Source: Rhodothermia bacterium | GTDB lineage: Bacteria; Bacteroidota; Rhodothermia; Rhodothermales; JAAAOL01 | Direction of reading: 5' to 3' | Length of the DNA stretch: 64,000 nucleotides | Assembly (NCBI GenBank): GCA_030428385.1 | Contig: JAUIDY010000007.1 | Location: 24,719 to 88,718, forward strand | Shown here: positions 43,444-53,700 of the stretch, piece by piece | Numbering within the stretch: position 1 is the first letter of the stretch | How the letters are laid out: each line of letters starts with the position of its first letter | The notes under the pieces: model-generated | Seen by the model: only the letters and a program-made list of their open reading frames with translations | Databases searched by the model: none | Told to the model about the DNA's origin: nothing | Made by a program: the position numbers and the translations under genes

Positions 43444-45828
43444 TTATTCTGATCGCAGCGAATCGGCGGGGTTGGCGAGGGCGGCTTTAACGGCCTGGAA
43501 GCCCACCGAGGCGTACGCGATCACGAGGATGGCCCCGGCGGCCAGCACAAACACGCCAACGCCCAACGTCGTGTGGAACGTGAAGTCGTCCAGCCAGCCC
43601 GACATCAGGTAATACGCCACTGGCGCACCCACGACGAACGCCACTGCCACCAACTGCACGAAGTCTTTCGACAGCAGCAGCACCACCTGCGCCACGGTGG
43701 CACCCAGCACCTTGCGGATGCCCACTTCTTTGGTGCGGCGCTCGGCGGTGAAGGCCGCGAGGCCGAAGAGGCCGAGACACGCAACAAACAGCGCCAGCCC
43801 GGCGAAATAGTTTGCCAGTGTGCCCATCACCGCTTCGCTGCGGTACGTGGCCTCGTATTCGTCGTCCAGGAACTGGTACTCCACCGGAAACGCCGGGCTA
43901 AACGTCTTGAAGGTCTCCTCGAAGGCAGCCAGCGCCGCCTCGGTCTGACCGGCGGCGGTGCGGACGAAGACAGTCCCGTTGCCGTGATGCTGGAGGCGGA
44001 AGATGAGCGGCTGGATGTCCTGGTACATCGAGGCCATGTGGAAGTCTTTCACCACGCCGACGATCTGCCCCTCGTGGCCCCACAGCGCCAGCCGCTGCCC
44101 CAGCGGGTTCTCCATGCCCATTGCCCGCACGGCGGCTTCGTTGACGACGACGTTGTTGGTGTCGGTGGCAAAGGCCTCGGAAAAGGTGCGGCCGGACAGC
44201 ATCTCCATCTTCATCGTCTCGATGTAGTCGTAGCTGCTGCTGATGACGTAATAAAGTGTGTTGTCATCGGGGTCCTTGCCGTCCCACTGCGGCCCGCCCG
44301 TCGAGATGTTCACATGAAGCGGGTTTTCGGTGCCGGAGGTAACATGCGTAATGCTGGGGTGTTGGAGCAATTCCGCCCGGAAGCTCTCGAACTGCGTGGC
44401 AGCCCCACCCGGCAGTTCACTGAAGAAGACGTTCTCGCGGTCCACGCCCAGGTTTTTGGTGCGGATGTAGTCGAGTTGGTTATAGACGGTGACGGTGGAA
44501 ACCATCAGCACGATGGCGGCGGCGAACTGAAACACCACCAGCCCTTTGCGCAGCCCGGTTCCACGCGCCGTGTGCAGGATGCCTTTGCGCAGCACCTGAA
44601 TGATGCCCACCCGCGACAGGTACAGCGCCGGATACGCCCCGGCCAGCAACCCCGTTGCCACCGCCAGCGCGAGGAACTGCGCCCACGCCATCGGCTGTGC
44701 CAGCGTCATGGCCTTGCCCGTGAGTGCGTTGAAGCCGGGCAACAGCAGCCACACCGCCCCGGCAGCGAGAAGCAGGGCAAACAGCGCCGTCAGAATGGCC
44801 TCGCCGAGGAACTGGCCTGTCAGGCTGCGCTGCGAACTGCCAAACGTTTTGCGAATCCCGATCTCCAGCGCTCGCTGCGCACTACGCGCCGTGGTCAGGT
44901 TCATGAAGTTGATGGCGGCGATGAGCAAAATAAAAAGGCCCACCCAGGCGAAGGTGCGTACATAGTCGATGCGCCCGCCCACCAGCACGCCGTCTTCAAA
45001 CTCGGAGTGCAGGTACGCATCCGCGTATGGCTGCAGGAACAACTCCGACACCGAACCTTCGGCGTTTTCCTTAATGACGTTGGCGATTTTGGCCGATACG
45101 GCTGCGCCATCTGCACCGGGTTGTAGCTTCACATACAGGCGTGGGCCGTTGTTTGTCCAGCTATCGGTCCAGCTATTGCGCTGCGTGAATTCCTCCATCG
45201 CCAGCAGGTAGTCGTACTGCACCGACGACTGCGTGGGCAGGTTTTCCATCACGCCGGTCACCACCACGTCCATGCGGTCTTCGAGGCGGAGCGTCTGCCC
45301 GAGAATCGCCCCGGTTGCCGCCGCCGGGGTGGCATGTGCGGCGAAGGCTTCGGGGAAATATCTGCGGGCCATCGCCTCTGTGAGGATGACGGCATCGGGG
45401 TTTTGCAACGCCGTGGCGGGGTCACCGGCGAGGAGCGGGAAGCCGAACATGGTGAGGTAGTCCTTCCCCGCGTGGCGGCCCGATTCGCGGAACGTCTGGT
45501 CGCCCCGGGCGAAGACCATCTGCTGCTCCCAGCTAAACAGCGCCGCCATCGTGATTTCCGGGTAGTCTTCGTCCAATACCTCGTCTAACTTCGCCGTGAG
45601 CGAAGGTGTGGTGGAGACCTGCCCTTCGCCGTGGCGCGCCGTGCGCAGGACGCGGTAGATCTGTTCCACCTCTTCGGGAAACTCATCGAAGCGCAGCTCA
45701 TCCTGCACCCACAGCACAATCAGAAAACTCGCCGCCAGCCCCACCGCGAGGCCGAGGATGTTGATAAACGCATACGCCTTGTGGCGGCGCATGCTGCGCA
45801 GCGCGGTCGTGAGGTAGTGACGAAGCAT
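43444..45828 (-). CDS. Large FtsX/MacB-type ABC transporter permease
   Basis: The 794-residue protein starts at the ATG at 45828, giving MLRHYLTTALRSMRRHKAYAF, the usual opening of this permease group. It has two periplasmic MacB-core domains (about 40-265 and 440-660) and eight membrane segments, with FtsX-type motifs ALEIGIRKTFGSSQRSLTGQF and TKEVGIRKVLGATVAQVV. The FtsX motif is present in both halves. The ATPase partner is not adjacent. These permeases export lipoproteins, peptides or drugs, or act in signalling. It is convergent with the sulfatase gene. Confidence 0.88.
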   Translation of the reverse strand: MLRHYLTTALRSMRRHKAYAFINILGLAVGLAASFLIVLWVQDELRFDEFPEEVEQIYRVLRTARHGEGQVSTTPSLTAKLDEVLDEDYPEITMAALFSWEQQMVFARGDQTFRESGRHAGKDYLTMFGFPLLAGDPATALQNPDAVILTEAMARRYFPEAFAAHATPAAATGAILGQTLRLEDRMDVVVTGVMENLPTQSSVQYDYLLAMEEFTQRNSWTDSWTNNGPRLYVKLQPGADGAAVSAKIANVIKENAEGSVSELFLQPYADAYLHSEFEDGVLVGGRIDYVRTFAWVGLFILLIAAINFMNLTTARSAQRALEIGIRKTFGSSQRSLTGQFLGEAILTALFALLLAAGAVWLLLPGFNALTGKAMTLAQPMAWAQFLALAVATGLLAGAYPALYLSRVGIIQVLRKGILHTARGTGLRKGLVVFQFAAAIVLMVSTVTVYNQLDYIRTKNLGVDRENVFFSELPGGAATQFESFRAELLQHPSITHVTSGTENPLHVNISTGGPQWDGKDPDDNTLYYVISSSYDYIETMKMEMLSGRTFSEAFATDTNNVVVNEAAVRAMGMENPLGQRLALWGHEGQIVGVVKDFHMASMYQDIQPLIFRLQHHGNGTVFVRTAAGQTEAALAAFEETFKTFSPAFPVEYQFLDDEYEATYRSEAVMGTLANYFAGLALFVACLGLFGLAAFTAERRTKEVGIRKVLGATVAQVVLLLSKDFVQLVAVAFVVGAPVAYYLMSGWLDDFTFHTTLGVGVFVLAAGAILVIAYASVGFQAVKAALANPADSLRSE

Positions 45829-46052
45829 AGCCGAAACCCGGGTGAATAGAATAGCTACCCGAGAAGACACCGGCGGCGACGCATTCGTTTACAGGGCTTT
45901 ACAGAAATGAACCCTGCTGCTCGCTCCTCAGCCGCCAGCCTGTGCGTTCCTGTTTGTTCATGTGTTAGTGTCGCAGTACCTTGTTGAGCCACCGGCGGGG
46001 ATGGAGCCTGCGCGGGTATCCCTGCTGCGACGGAACACCAAACGATGCTGCC

Positions 46053-46598
46053 ATGGCTCTCGCTGTTGTGAATTACCCCACCCTTTCGGAGGCCGATTTT
46101 GCTTGGATTCAGTCTTTCAGGGAAGCACATGACCCCCTCTACTTCCATGTCGTTGATCCTCATTTTACCGTCATCTTCCCGACCGAGGAAATTCCTGAGC
46201 AGACGCTAATTGATCACGTGCGCGCGCACGCCAAGGCATCGCGGGCCTTCGATGTTGTCTTTCGATGTGCCATCCTGGGTGATCCTGATTTTCAAGGGCA
46301 TGCCCATGCGTTCCTGGTGCCCGATGAAGGGTTTAGCGACATCGTTCGGCTTCATGATCGACTTTACACAGGACCGTTGGCCTCCGAGCTTCGGCTGGAC
46401 CTGCCCTTTGTCCCCCATATGGGCGTCGCTAATACCCCGAGGCCGGAGTCGTGCAAAACCCTCATTGATCAGATAAATGCAGAGCCGTTCGAGATTCGAG
46501 GGCGCTTTGAAACCCTCGATGTCATCGGATATGACGGGGAAACGGTGTGGACCATTGAGCAGTTTTTGTTACGAGGTTCAAGCGATTCCGAGGCATAG
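46053..46598 (+). CDS. 2'-5' RNA ligase / LigT-like phosphoesterase family protein
   Basis: The 181-residue protein begins at the ATG at 46053; an upstream CTG-type frame is open but not used. The two-His (2H) phosphoesterase fold is suggested by DPHFTVIFPTEE (first H-x-T motif near residue 38) and FVPHMGVANTPR (second motif near 124). The second reads HMG where H-x-(T/S) is expected, so one catalytic Thr/Ser seems lost. Family members act on 2',5' or cyclic phosphate RNA ends. Activity is doubtful here unless the change is tolerated. Confidence 0.75.
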   Translation: MALAVVNYPTLSEADFAWIQSFREAHDPLYFHVVDPHFTVIFPTEEIPEQTLIDHVRAHAKASRAFDVVFRCAILGDPDFQGHAHAFLVPDEGFSDIVRLHDRLYTGPLASELRLDLPFVPHMGVANTPRPESCKTLIDQINAEPFEIRGRFETLDVIGYDGETVWTIEQFLLRGSSDSEA

Positions 46599-46784
46599 CC
46601 CGCCTGCTGTGCCGTCGGCCCGTCCGTTAAGCCCGGTGGCCCTTTCGAGATGGGTGCGGTCGCCTTGACGAATAGGAGCCCGCCCGCTGGGTGCCGGTCG
46701 ATGTGTCAAGTGACGAACGTGCTGTGGTTGAAGGGACTCGGATTCCGCCGCTCGGCTCGGCTGAACGGATCACCCTCACCGTGG

Positions 46785-46807
46785 CCCTCTCCCATCGAGG
46801 GAGAGGG
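46785..46807. repeat. Perfect hairpin CCCTCTCCC / GGGAGAGGG
   Basis: A nine-base perfect stem with loop ATCGA lies in the gap between the LigT-like gene and the alpha/beta hydrolase gene, preceded by CACCCTCACCGTGG. This kind of sequence is widespread in bacterial intergenic DNA and is often mis-called as a small protein. A terminator is not supported, since no U-run follows on either strand. Confidence 0.8.
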
Positions 46808-46859
46808 AACCCATAAAGAAGCAACTTCGCTATCCTGACATCACCAGACGGAATTGGTA

Positions 46860-48224
46860 TTACGGAGTAGCAACCTGTACGTGGTCGAGGATCCATGCAT
46901 AGATGGCATCGCCCAGGCCCGGTGCGCCACGCGGCCAGCGGAAATAGCGGTCCGGGCCTGTTTCTGCGCTAAACCCACCGGCTACCGTCATGCCGTGGTT
47001 GGCGCCCGGAACGACGAGGATCCTGTAATCCGTGTTGCCCGCCTCCTGCAGGGCCTGTTCAAGCTTCGGCACATTGGCAGGCGGGGGCACCACAAAGTCG
47101 CGCTCCCCATAAAAGGCCAGCACCGGAATGGTTGTCTGACGCAGCGCGGAAACGGGATCAAACGACGTACGCCGCCGGAAGTAGTCCAACTCGCTGTTGT
47201 TCAAGTCGTCGGGCAGGTCCACGTAGGGGGCCCAGCGTTGTTCGCGGGCATGGGCCACCAGCGGCTCGAACACCTCCCATCCAGCCCCTTCATTCGATAA
47301 CTCCACCATCTTTTTCTGGTAGTCAAAAGCGGCCCGGTAGTCATCTTCGGTAAAGTCTTCCTCGGCAAACCAGCGCATCCGATACTCGATGACGTGCCCC
47401 TGCTGGTCGGCGAGGCTCTCGGCGGGCCCCACATCAAGGATCAGAAAAGCCACCTGCCCCGAGCGTTGTGCCACCACCGGGACAATCCAACCGCCAGCGC
47501 TGATTCCCCAAAGACCAATCTGGTTGGCGTCGATGTCGTCACGTGCCAGCAGCAGGTCGAGCGCCCCCAACACATCGTCATACCGATCCTCGCCTGTCAC
47601 CGTCGGGCGGTTGCCGCCGGACTCGCCCACGCCGCGCCCATCAAAGATAAATCCTGCGATGCCGCGTTCGGCCAACCGGCTTGCTTCGGCCATTTGCCCC
47701 CACCGGGTACCATACCCGCGTCCCTGCACAATGATAACGGCAGGATGAGGACCGGGGCCTGTCGGGCGCACAAGGGTTCCCCCCATGGTCACCGCACCGC
47801 TCTGGAAGGACAGGTTCTCGGTCACCACCACCGGTTCGACAGGTCGGAAGGTTCGTTTGAGGTGAACCTGAAAGACCGTGGAGTCGCGCCGCATGACGGT
47901 GCCGTGCATCTCGCCTGCCTCGGCGTCGACCCGCAGCGTGGTGGGACCATAGAGGAAGTTGAACGCCAACTGTCCCGCAGCATACGTTACCTCGTCGCCA
48001 CGGGGCGGTGTGTTCATCATGCCCCAATCTGGTACGGTGAACCGCGCCTGATACCCACCTTGGTGCTCGTCCAGGTCCATTTTGAGGATTTGGACGGACC
48101 CTTCGTGGATATACGCGCCCTCCCAGTAACCGGCCACGGTTGCTAACGGAGCTTGGGCAGACTGGGCAAGCACAAGGCCAGGGGTCACCAGCCAACAGAG
48201 CAAGAGTAACGTTTTGAGGGACAT
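46860..48224 (-). CDS. Secreted alpha/beta hydrolase (dienelactone hydrolase/acyl-peptidase-like)
   Basis: The 454-residue protein has a signal peptide (LLLLCWLVTPGLVLAQ), an N-terminal beta domain (about 30-130) and an alpha/beta-hydrolase domain (about 140-454). The nucleophile Ser lies in GLWGISAGGW, Asp in YGERDFVVPP and His in GANHGMTV, and FDGRGVGESGG gives the oxyanion loop region. It could be an esterase or peptidase acting outside the cytoplasm. The GH/esterase locus is 8 kb away, so a role in glycan use is not implied. Confidence 0.83.
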   Translation of the reverse strand: MSLKTLLLLCWLVTPGLVLAQSAQAPLATVAGYWEGAYIHEGSVQILKMDLDEHQGGYQARFTVPDWGMMNTPPRGDEVTYAAGQLAFNFLYGPTTLRVDAEAGEMHGTVMRRDSTVFQVHLKRTFRPVEPVVVTENLSFQSGAVTMGGTLVRPTGPGPHPAVIIVQGRGYGTRWGQMAEASRLAERGIAGFIFDGRGVGESGGNRPTVTGEDRYDDVLGALDLLLARDDIDANQIGLWGISAGGWIVPVVAQRSGQVAFLILDVGPAESLADQQGHVIEYRMRWFAEEDFTEDDYRAAFDYQKKMVELSNEGAGWEVFEPLVAHAREQRWAPYVDLPDDLNNSELDYFRRRTSFDPVSALRQTTIPVLAFYGERDFVVPPPANVPKLEQALQEAGNTDYRILVVPGANHGMTVAGGFSAETGPDRYFRWPRGAPGLGDAIYAWILDHVQVATP

Positions 48225-48470
48225 ATGAGTAGGAGGTTGCCGTAGGGTAGTGGATGGTTAGCCTACGGCCCTGGCGTGCCTGTGATGTGCCTTTGCGACG
48301 AGCCGTGAGGGTGTTGGTGTGAACCGTAGGCTAGCAGCGACGACGGGTCTTCGATGCGTCCCGGTTTGCCTTGTCTGAAGAAAAAAGGGATGCGTACCTT
48401 CTCTAGAGCATCCGGCGGGCCTAGGCCACAAACAAAGCCCATTTAGCCGTTTTTCATCCAGGCGCCTCCC

Positions 48471-48977
48471 ATGTCATTCGATTATCAGCCCATCTTGAAA
48501 GGCGAGCTGGTAGAACTCAGGCCGCTTCGGGCCGAAGACTACGAGGCCCTCTACGCCGTCGCGTCGGATCCGCTCATCTGGGAGCAACACCCGGTCTCGA
48601 ACCGCCACGAAGAAGCGCCCTTCCGTTCGTTTTTTGAGGCGTCCCTTGCTTCGGGGGGCGCGTTGGTGGTGCTCGACAACACCGCTCAACAGATGATCGG
48701 GTCGTCGCGGTTTTATGGATACGACCCTACCCGCAGCGAAGTGGAGATTGGCTGGACATTTTTGGCGCGTACGTACTGGGGGGGACGGTACAATGGCGAG
48801 GTCAAACGGCTCATGTTGCGCCACGCCTTCAGGTTTGTCCACACGGTGGTTTTGCTGGTTGGCTTTCAGAATATTCGGTCTCAGCGAGCGGTGGAAAAGA
48901 TTGGAGGAATCCGGGTGGGTACCCGCCCCGATGCAGGGGGACGCGCGAGTTATATCTACCAAATCAGTGCTGCCTAA
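48471..48977 (+). CDS. GNAT-family acetyltransferase (RimJ/RimL-like)
   Basis: The 168-residue protein opens with LKGELVELRPLRAEDYEALY and contains the acetyl-CoA-binding region EIGWTFLARTYWGGRYNGEV (motif A-like) and a late FQNIRSQRAVEKIG motif, both usual in the RimJ/RimL-type N-acetyltransferase group. It probably acetylates a small molecule or protein N terminus. There is no linked substrate gene. The gap upstream (48225-48470) holds only an inverted pair TTAGCCTACGG/CCGTAGGCTAG about 60 bases apart. Confidence 0.82.
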   Translation: MSFDYQPILKGELVELRPLRAEDYEALYAVASDPLIWEQHPVSNRHEEAPFRSFFEASLASGGALVVLDNTAQQMIGSSRFYGYDPTRSEVEIGWTFLARTYWGGRYNGEVKRLMLRHAFRFVHTVVLLVGFQNIRSQRAVEKIGGIRVGTRPDAGGRASYIYQISAA

Positions 48978-49169
48978 CTTCGACGCTACACCGAGTTGAC
49001 AACCGGCCGTTTTCATGATACCCGCCCGACCTGGGCAACATGGTAGGTATCCACCGAGGTAGGCCTCCAACAAAAGAAGCACGCGGTTTGCTTCGGATGT
49101 CGGTTTGGGTTTCCTTCCCGTCTGGACTCTCCTTTCCCATCCCGCACACGTCTGGTAGCGTACACCGCC

Positions 49170-49913
49170 ATGGACCTGAATCCGTCCACCCAACGCACAC
49201 AAACACCGCGTAAGCTCCTTGGCCGCATTGTGGCGCTGTGGCGTTACCCCGTCAAGTCGATGGGGGCTGAACCCCTGGATACGGTGGATATTTCATGGCA
49301 CGGCTTGGCGGGAGACCGTCGCTGGGCGTTTGTACGCGGCGGCATCCCCCGCAGCGGCTTTCCCTGGTTAACACTCCGGGAACGGCCCGACATGAGACAC
49401 TACCAACCACATTTCGCCGATCCTAGCAAGCCCAACACCTCGGCCACCCAGGTGCGAACTCCTGACGGACGCGCGTTCGATGTTACAGATCCGGCGCTGG
49501 CAGCGGAGTTGGGCCATGATGCCCGTGTCATCAAGCAAGATCGGGGCGTGTTCGATACGTTTCCGCTTTCGCTCATCACCACACAAACCGTCGCCAGCCT
49601 CGGGGCCATGGTGGGGTTCGAACTGGATCCCCAGCGGTTCCGGCCCAACCTGCTGGTCGAGGCCGCTGAACCAGCCGCGTTTCCAGAGGACGCATGGGTC
49701 GGAGCCGTGCTGCGCATTGGTGATGCAGCCATGCGCATCGACAAGCGAGACAAGCGGTGCGCCGTGGTGAACATCGATCCGGAAACAGCCCAACCAGACC
49801 CGACGACGCTCCGCATCATTGCCCAGGCACGCGAAGGCTGTTTGGGCGTGTATGGCTCCACCGTTCAGCCGGGGCGTATCGCCGTGGGCGATGCGGTGTA
49901 TCTTGCCCCGTGA
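49170..49913 (+). CDS. MOSC-domain protein with N-terminal beta-barrel domain
   Basis: The 247-residue protein has a MOSC N-terminal beta-barrel domain (about 15-110, GRIVALWRYPVKSMGAEPL and AGDRRWAFV) and a C-terminal MOSC domain (about 125-247), with the conserved Cys in KRDKRCAVVNIDPET. MOSC proteins bind the molybdenum cofactor through such a Cys in YcbX/mARC-type N-reductases. A molybdoenzyme of another family lies 21 kb upstream. No ferredoxin domain is fused here, so an electron partner is needed. Confidence 0.85.
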   Translation: MDLNPSTQRTQTPRKLLGRIVALWRYPVKSMGAEPLDTVDISWHGLAGDRRWAFVRGGIPRSGFPWLTLRERPDMRHYQPHFADPSKPNTSATQVRTPDGRAFDVTDPALAAELGHDARVIKQDRGVFDTFPLSLITTQTVASLGAMVGFELDPQRFRPNLLVEAAEPAAFPEDAWVGAVLRIGDAAMRIDKRDKRCAVVNIDPETAQPDPTTLRIIAQAREGCLGVYGSTVQPGRIAVGDAVYLAP

Positions 49914-49940
49914 CGGACAGAATTATTCACACGGCTGTTT

Positions 49941-49994
49941 TCTCATCATTATGTAGGGTCGCAGATCCTGTGGACATCTCCCCCCGATAACAAG
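49941..49994. repeat. Partial copy of dispersed repeat family C
   Basis: CAGATCCTGTGGACATCTCC followed by CCCCGATAACAAG matches the left arm of the repeat at 34488-34590 (GATCCTGTGGTGATCTCACC, CCCGACAAG) with a few changes. The right arm is missing. Confidence 0.6.
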
Positions 49995-50110
49995 GACCAC
50001 CACAAACGAGCCCAACCGCTCGTCGCCAGACGTTGATGTTTTTTGCTTGCATCACTTTGTATTATAAAGTACATTATGAAGCCAATTCAGTAACCATTGA
50101 TTCCCGAACG

Positions 50111-50719
50111 ATGATGACAGAAAAAACCACAAATGGAGCCTCTTCTTCCTGGAGCCGCTGGCGGATCGGCGCTTGGGGAGTCGCCGCGCTCGTGCTTCTG
50201 CTGCCCCTAGTCGCCATGCAATTCACCAATGAGGTGAACTGGACCCTCGGCGATTTCGTTTTTGCCGCCCTCCTCATCCTGGGGGTGGGGGTTCCTTTTG
50301 AACTCGCGGTGAGGAAGTCCGGCAACACAGTGTATCGGATCGCTATCGGCGTTGCGTTGGTGACGGCATTCCTTCTCGTTTGGACCAACCTTGCTGTTGG
50401 TCTCATTGGTAATGAGGGCGAACCCGCTAACCTGATGTATTTCGGGGTGCTTGCCGTTGGCCTTGTGGGGGCCTTCATGGTCCGCTTTCAGGCTCGCGGA
50501 ATGGCCTTCACGCTACTCGCCACCGGGGTCGCCCAAATGCTCGTCGCCGGAATTGTGCTGCTGGCTGGCATGCACGAGGTGGCGGGCAGTTCCGTGGGCG
50601 AAGTCTTGAAGGTGACAGGGTTTTTTGCGGCGTTGTGGCTTACGTCAGGCGGACTGTTTTGGCATACGGCGCAGGGAGCCTCTACAGCAAGCACGGAAGA
50701 ATCCCTAGCGATGCAGTGA
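50111..50719 (+). CDS. Small integral membrane protein of unknown function
   Basis: The 202-residue protein has six hydrophobic segments, for example WRIGAWGVAALVLLLPLVA, FVFAALLILGVGVPFELAV and VALVTAFLLVWTNLAVGLI. The N-terminal tail is polar (MMTEKTTNGASSS), and the ATG at 50111 is used. I do not recognise the family. The region upstream, with a TATTATAAAG-like AT-rich segment around 50060, may hold its promoter. It is flanked by the MOSC gene and the convergent large cytochrome protein. Confidence 0.7.
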   Translation: MMTEKTTNGASSSWSRWRIGAWGVAALVLLLPLVAMQFTNEVNWTLGDFVFAALLILGVGVPFELAVRKSGNTVYRIAIGVALVTAFLLVWTNLAVGLIGNEGEPANLMYFGVLAVGLVGAFMVRFQARGMAFTLLATGVAQMLVAGIVLLAGMHEVAGSSVGEVLKVTGFFAALWLTSGGLFWHTAQGASTASTEESLAMQ

Positions 50720-50764
50720 AGTAACGCTCCTTTTTTGTTCTTTCAGCGCCTGTCTTACGAGCGC

Positions 50765-53700
50765 CTATTCGCCGTGACTTTCGGTGCTGCCGGCTGGGGT
50801 TCGGCGGTTGAAGCCCTGCATCGTGGTTAGGAATTCCACAACGTCGCGCAATTCCCGGCGGTTCAGGATGGCACCCATCGGCGGCATGGAGGACGGGCCG
50901 TCCTGCCGCTCGGCGATGTTTTCCTGAAGCACTTCCTGCGTCTCTCCCGATGCGGTCATGATCAGGACATGGGTAGCGGTTTCCTCGCGTAGCGTACCCG
51001 ACACGACGGAGCCGTCATTCAGCGTGAGCACGAGGGTGCCAAAGCCGGGCGCGATGTGATCACTGGGTGCGACGAGGGCGGCCAGCAGGTATTCACGGTC
51101 GTATTGCGCCCCCACGCCGGTTAATTCCGGCCCCACGTCGCCGCCGAAGTCGTCGATCATGTGGCAGCGCATGCACTGTGCCGCCGGATGCCGGTAGATA
51201 ACCCGAGCCCCACGCCGGGCATTGCCGCCATAGAGCACTTCCTGATAGGCCGCCACGTCCATAAGACCGGGCGGGGTACCTCCGGCCCGCGTCGTGCGGA
51301 AGCGTTCGACCCGTTCCGCCAACTCGGCGGATCCACCGGTTGTGGCAGCATCCATCACGTCGAGCTGAATTTCGGGGACTACGCTACCCGCTTCGAGGTT
51401 GTCGAGCAGTCCCGCTAGGACGGTATGCGCTGCCGGGTCCTGAAGGGCACCCAGGGCTTCGAGTGCACTCTGCTGCTCTTCCGTCGTACCATCCTCGATG
51501 GCGGCGGCCAGCAAGGCGGCTTTCTGATCTGCCGGGGTGTTCAGGTTCGGAATCTGTTCCAACGCGGCCATGCGTACCTCCCGGTCGGCGTCGGCCTGGG
51601 CGATGCGGGTGGCCCCTTCCATGTCGTCATATCCTGCCGTGTGCAGGGCCTGCAAGGCCGCAATCCGCACGTCGCTATCGGGATCTTGCTGAAGAAGCCC
51701 AAGCAGGGCTGGCAAGGCGGGCGCGTACGCCAGATTTCCGGTTGCTTCTACCGCTGCCAGCCGAACGGTGGCGTCCGTCGTGGCGAGCAAGGCGTCCAGT
51801 TCCGGTCCCAGCGCCTCCTGCGCAACGGTCGGGTTGCGTTCCAGTGTTCCACGATGTACGCCGTCGACGCGGTCCACCACGGAGGGATCGGGCCACGAGC
51901 CGAGCGTGGCCAGGGCTTCGGCACGTAGTGGGGATGGTGCATCAGTTCCCGCGAAGGCCGCGAGACGAGCGGCCGCGTCAGGGCCGCCCACCCGCAGGTT
52001 GGCATTGATGATGCGGCGGAGCAACGGCTCGTTGTCGAAGGGCGTTTGTCCCAACAGCGCTGCCAGTTCCGGCATGGCGTCCTCAATGGAGGAATCATCG
52101 TTGATGGCCCGAGCTGCGTCGGTCACAATGTATTCGTCGGCATCGTCGAGGAAGCGCGCCACGCCGGGGTGCTGCATGCGCCGCAGCGCCACCACAGCGG
52201 CCAGCCGCACGGCCCGCGACGGGTGGTCTTCCAGCGCCACCAGTGCGTCTGCCTCACCGATGCGGGCCAGGGCAATCGCGCCCGCCTGCCGCAGGTACAC
52301 ATCTTCGTCGTTGTTGGTCGCCAGCATGTCGATGATGGGCTGGACGGCGGGCGTGTGGCCAAGGCGCCCCAGTGCCTCGGCGGCAAAGAACGGCACCCGC
52401 CCCGCCGTGGTGTCGGCAAGCAACGGAAGGAGTTCATCAGCAGCGGCGGCATAGCGAATGTCGCCGAGTACCTTCGCGGTCTGCGCCCGGACCTCCGGGT
52501 CGCTGTCATTTAAGAACGTGACCATCGGCGCGGCGGCAGCGAGGTCGGTACCCCGAGCAACCTGCCCGAGCCCCCAGAGACCATGCAGCCGCGCCAGTTG
52601 GTGGCCTGTCTGCTGGACGGCTCCGAGCAGCGTCTCGGTATCTTCGCGGTCGACGAGTTCAAATTGCGCCTTCATCCGCACGCGCATATCGGCGTGCTGC
52701 AGCCGCTCCGCCAGCGCGTCGGCGGACTCCTGGGTGAAGTCGGCCACGAGCAATGCGGCGGTCTCGTTTTGCGCCGCTGCATTATCGGTACGCTGCGACG
52801 AGAGACGCCAGATCCGGCCCTGGTCTTTGGTACCCCAGCCTTCCATCCAGTCGGCGACGTAAAGGTGGCCGTCGGGGCCGAAGTCCATGCCCGTCGCGAG
52901 CAGGCCACGCGTGACTTCTTCTTCACCGGCAAACGAAAAACCAGCCCCGTCGGGCTCCAACTGAAAGGCGAAGATGCGCGAGCGGGCGGGCGATCCCGTA
53001 AACTCAGCGATGAAGAAGTGGTCCTGCCACTGCCCGTCGAGCGCCGTACCGGGGTTGTACGTCATGCCAGCCGGGCCGCTGTGGTAGTTGGCGATGGGGG
53101 GCAGCACATGGGCGGCCTGGCCTTCGAAACGCGGTTTGAAGTAGTCCTCGTCCATCCACACCTTGTAGGTGTTGTTGGTGGGATCGGTGTATTTGCCGTA
53201 TTGCCAGTTGGAGCGCCAGCCGCTGTCGGAGCCGTCGATCAGGTAGACGACGCGCTCGCTCTCGCCGGGGTGGTCGCCGTCGTTGTCTACGCTGATGAGG
53301 TTGCCGTATTTGTCGAAGACAAACTCGTGCGTGTTGCGCACGCCGTGGGCAAACACCTCGAAGCCTGAGCCATCGGGCTCGGCGCGCATGATGCCACCCT
53401 GGTTCGGGAACGCCCACCGCTGGCCGTCCTGATCCACGACGTTGAAGCCGATGTCGCCGATGGACCAGTAGATGCGTCCGTCGGGACCCCGGATGAGCCC
53501 CGACATGCCGTGCCCGCTAAAGCCGATGTGGACCGCATAGCCGTGGCTGATGGATTCTTTGGTGTCGGCATAGCCGTCGCCGTCCACATCACGCACGCGC
53601 CACATATCGGGCGCAACGCCAATGTACACGTCGTCGCCCACGGGCAGCACCGTGCCTGCCACATCGGTCACCTCGGTGTCGAAGTCCTCAATAAAGATGC

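Noticed and set aside
46627..46896. Small minus-strand protein in the gap after the LigT-like gene
   Set aside because: Its open frame runs through the CCCTCTCCC/GGGAGAGGG hairpin, which often gives spurious frames. No start signal or domain.
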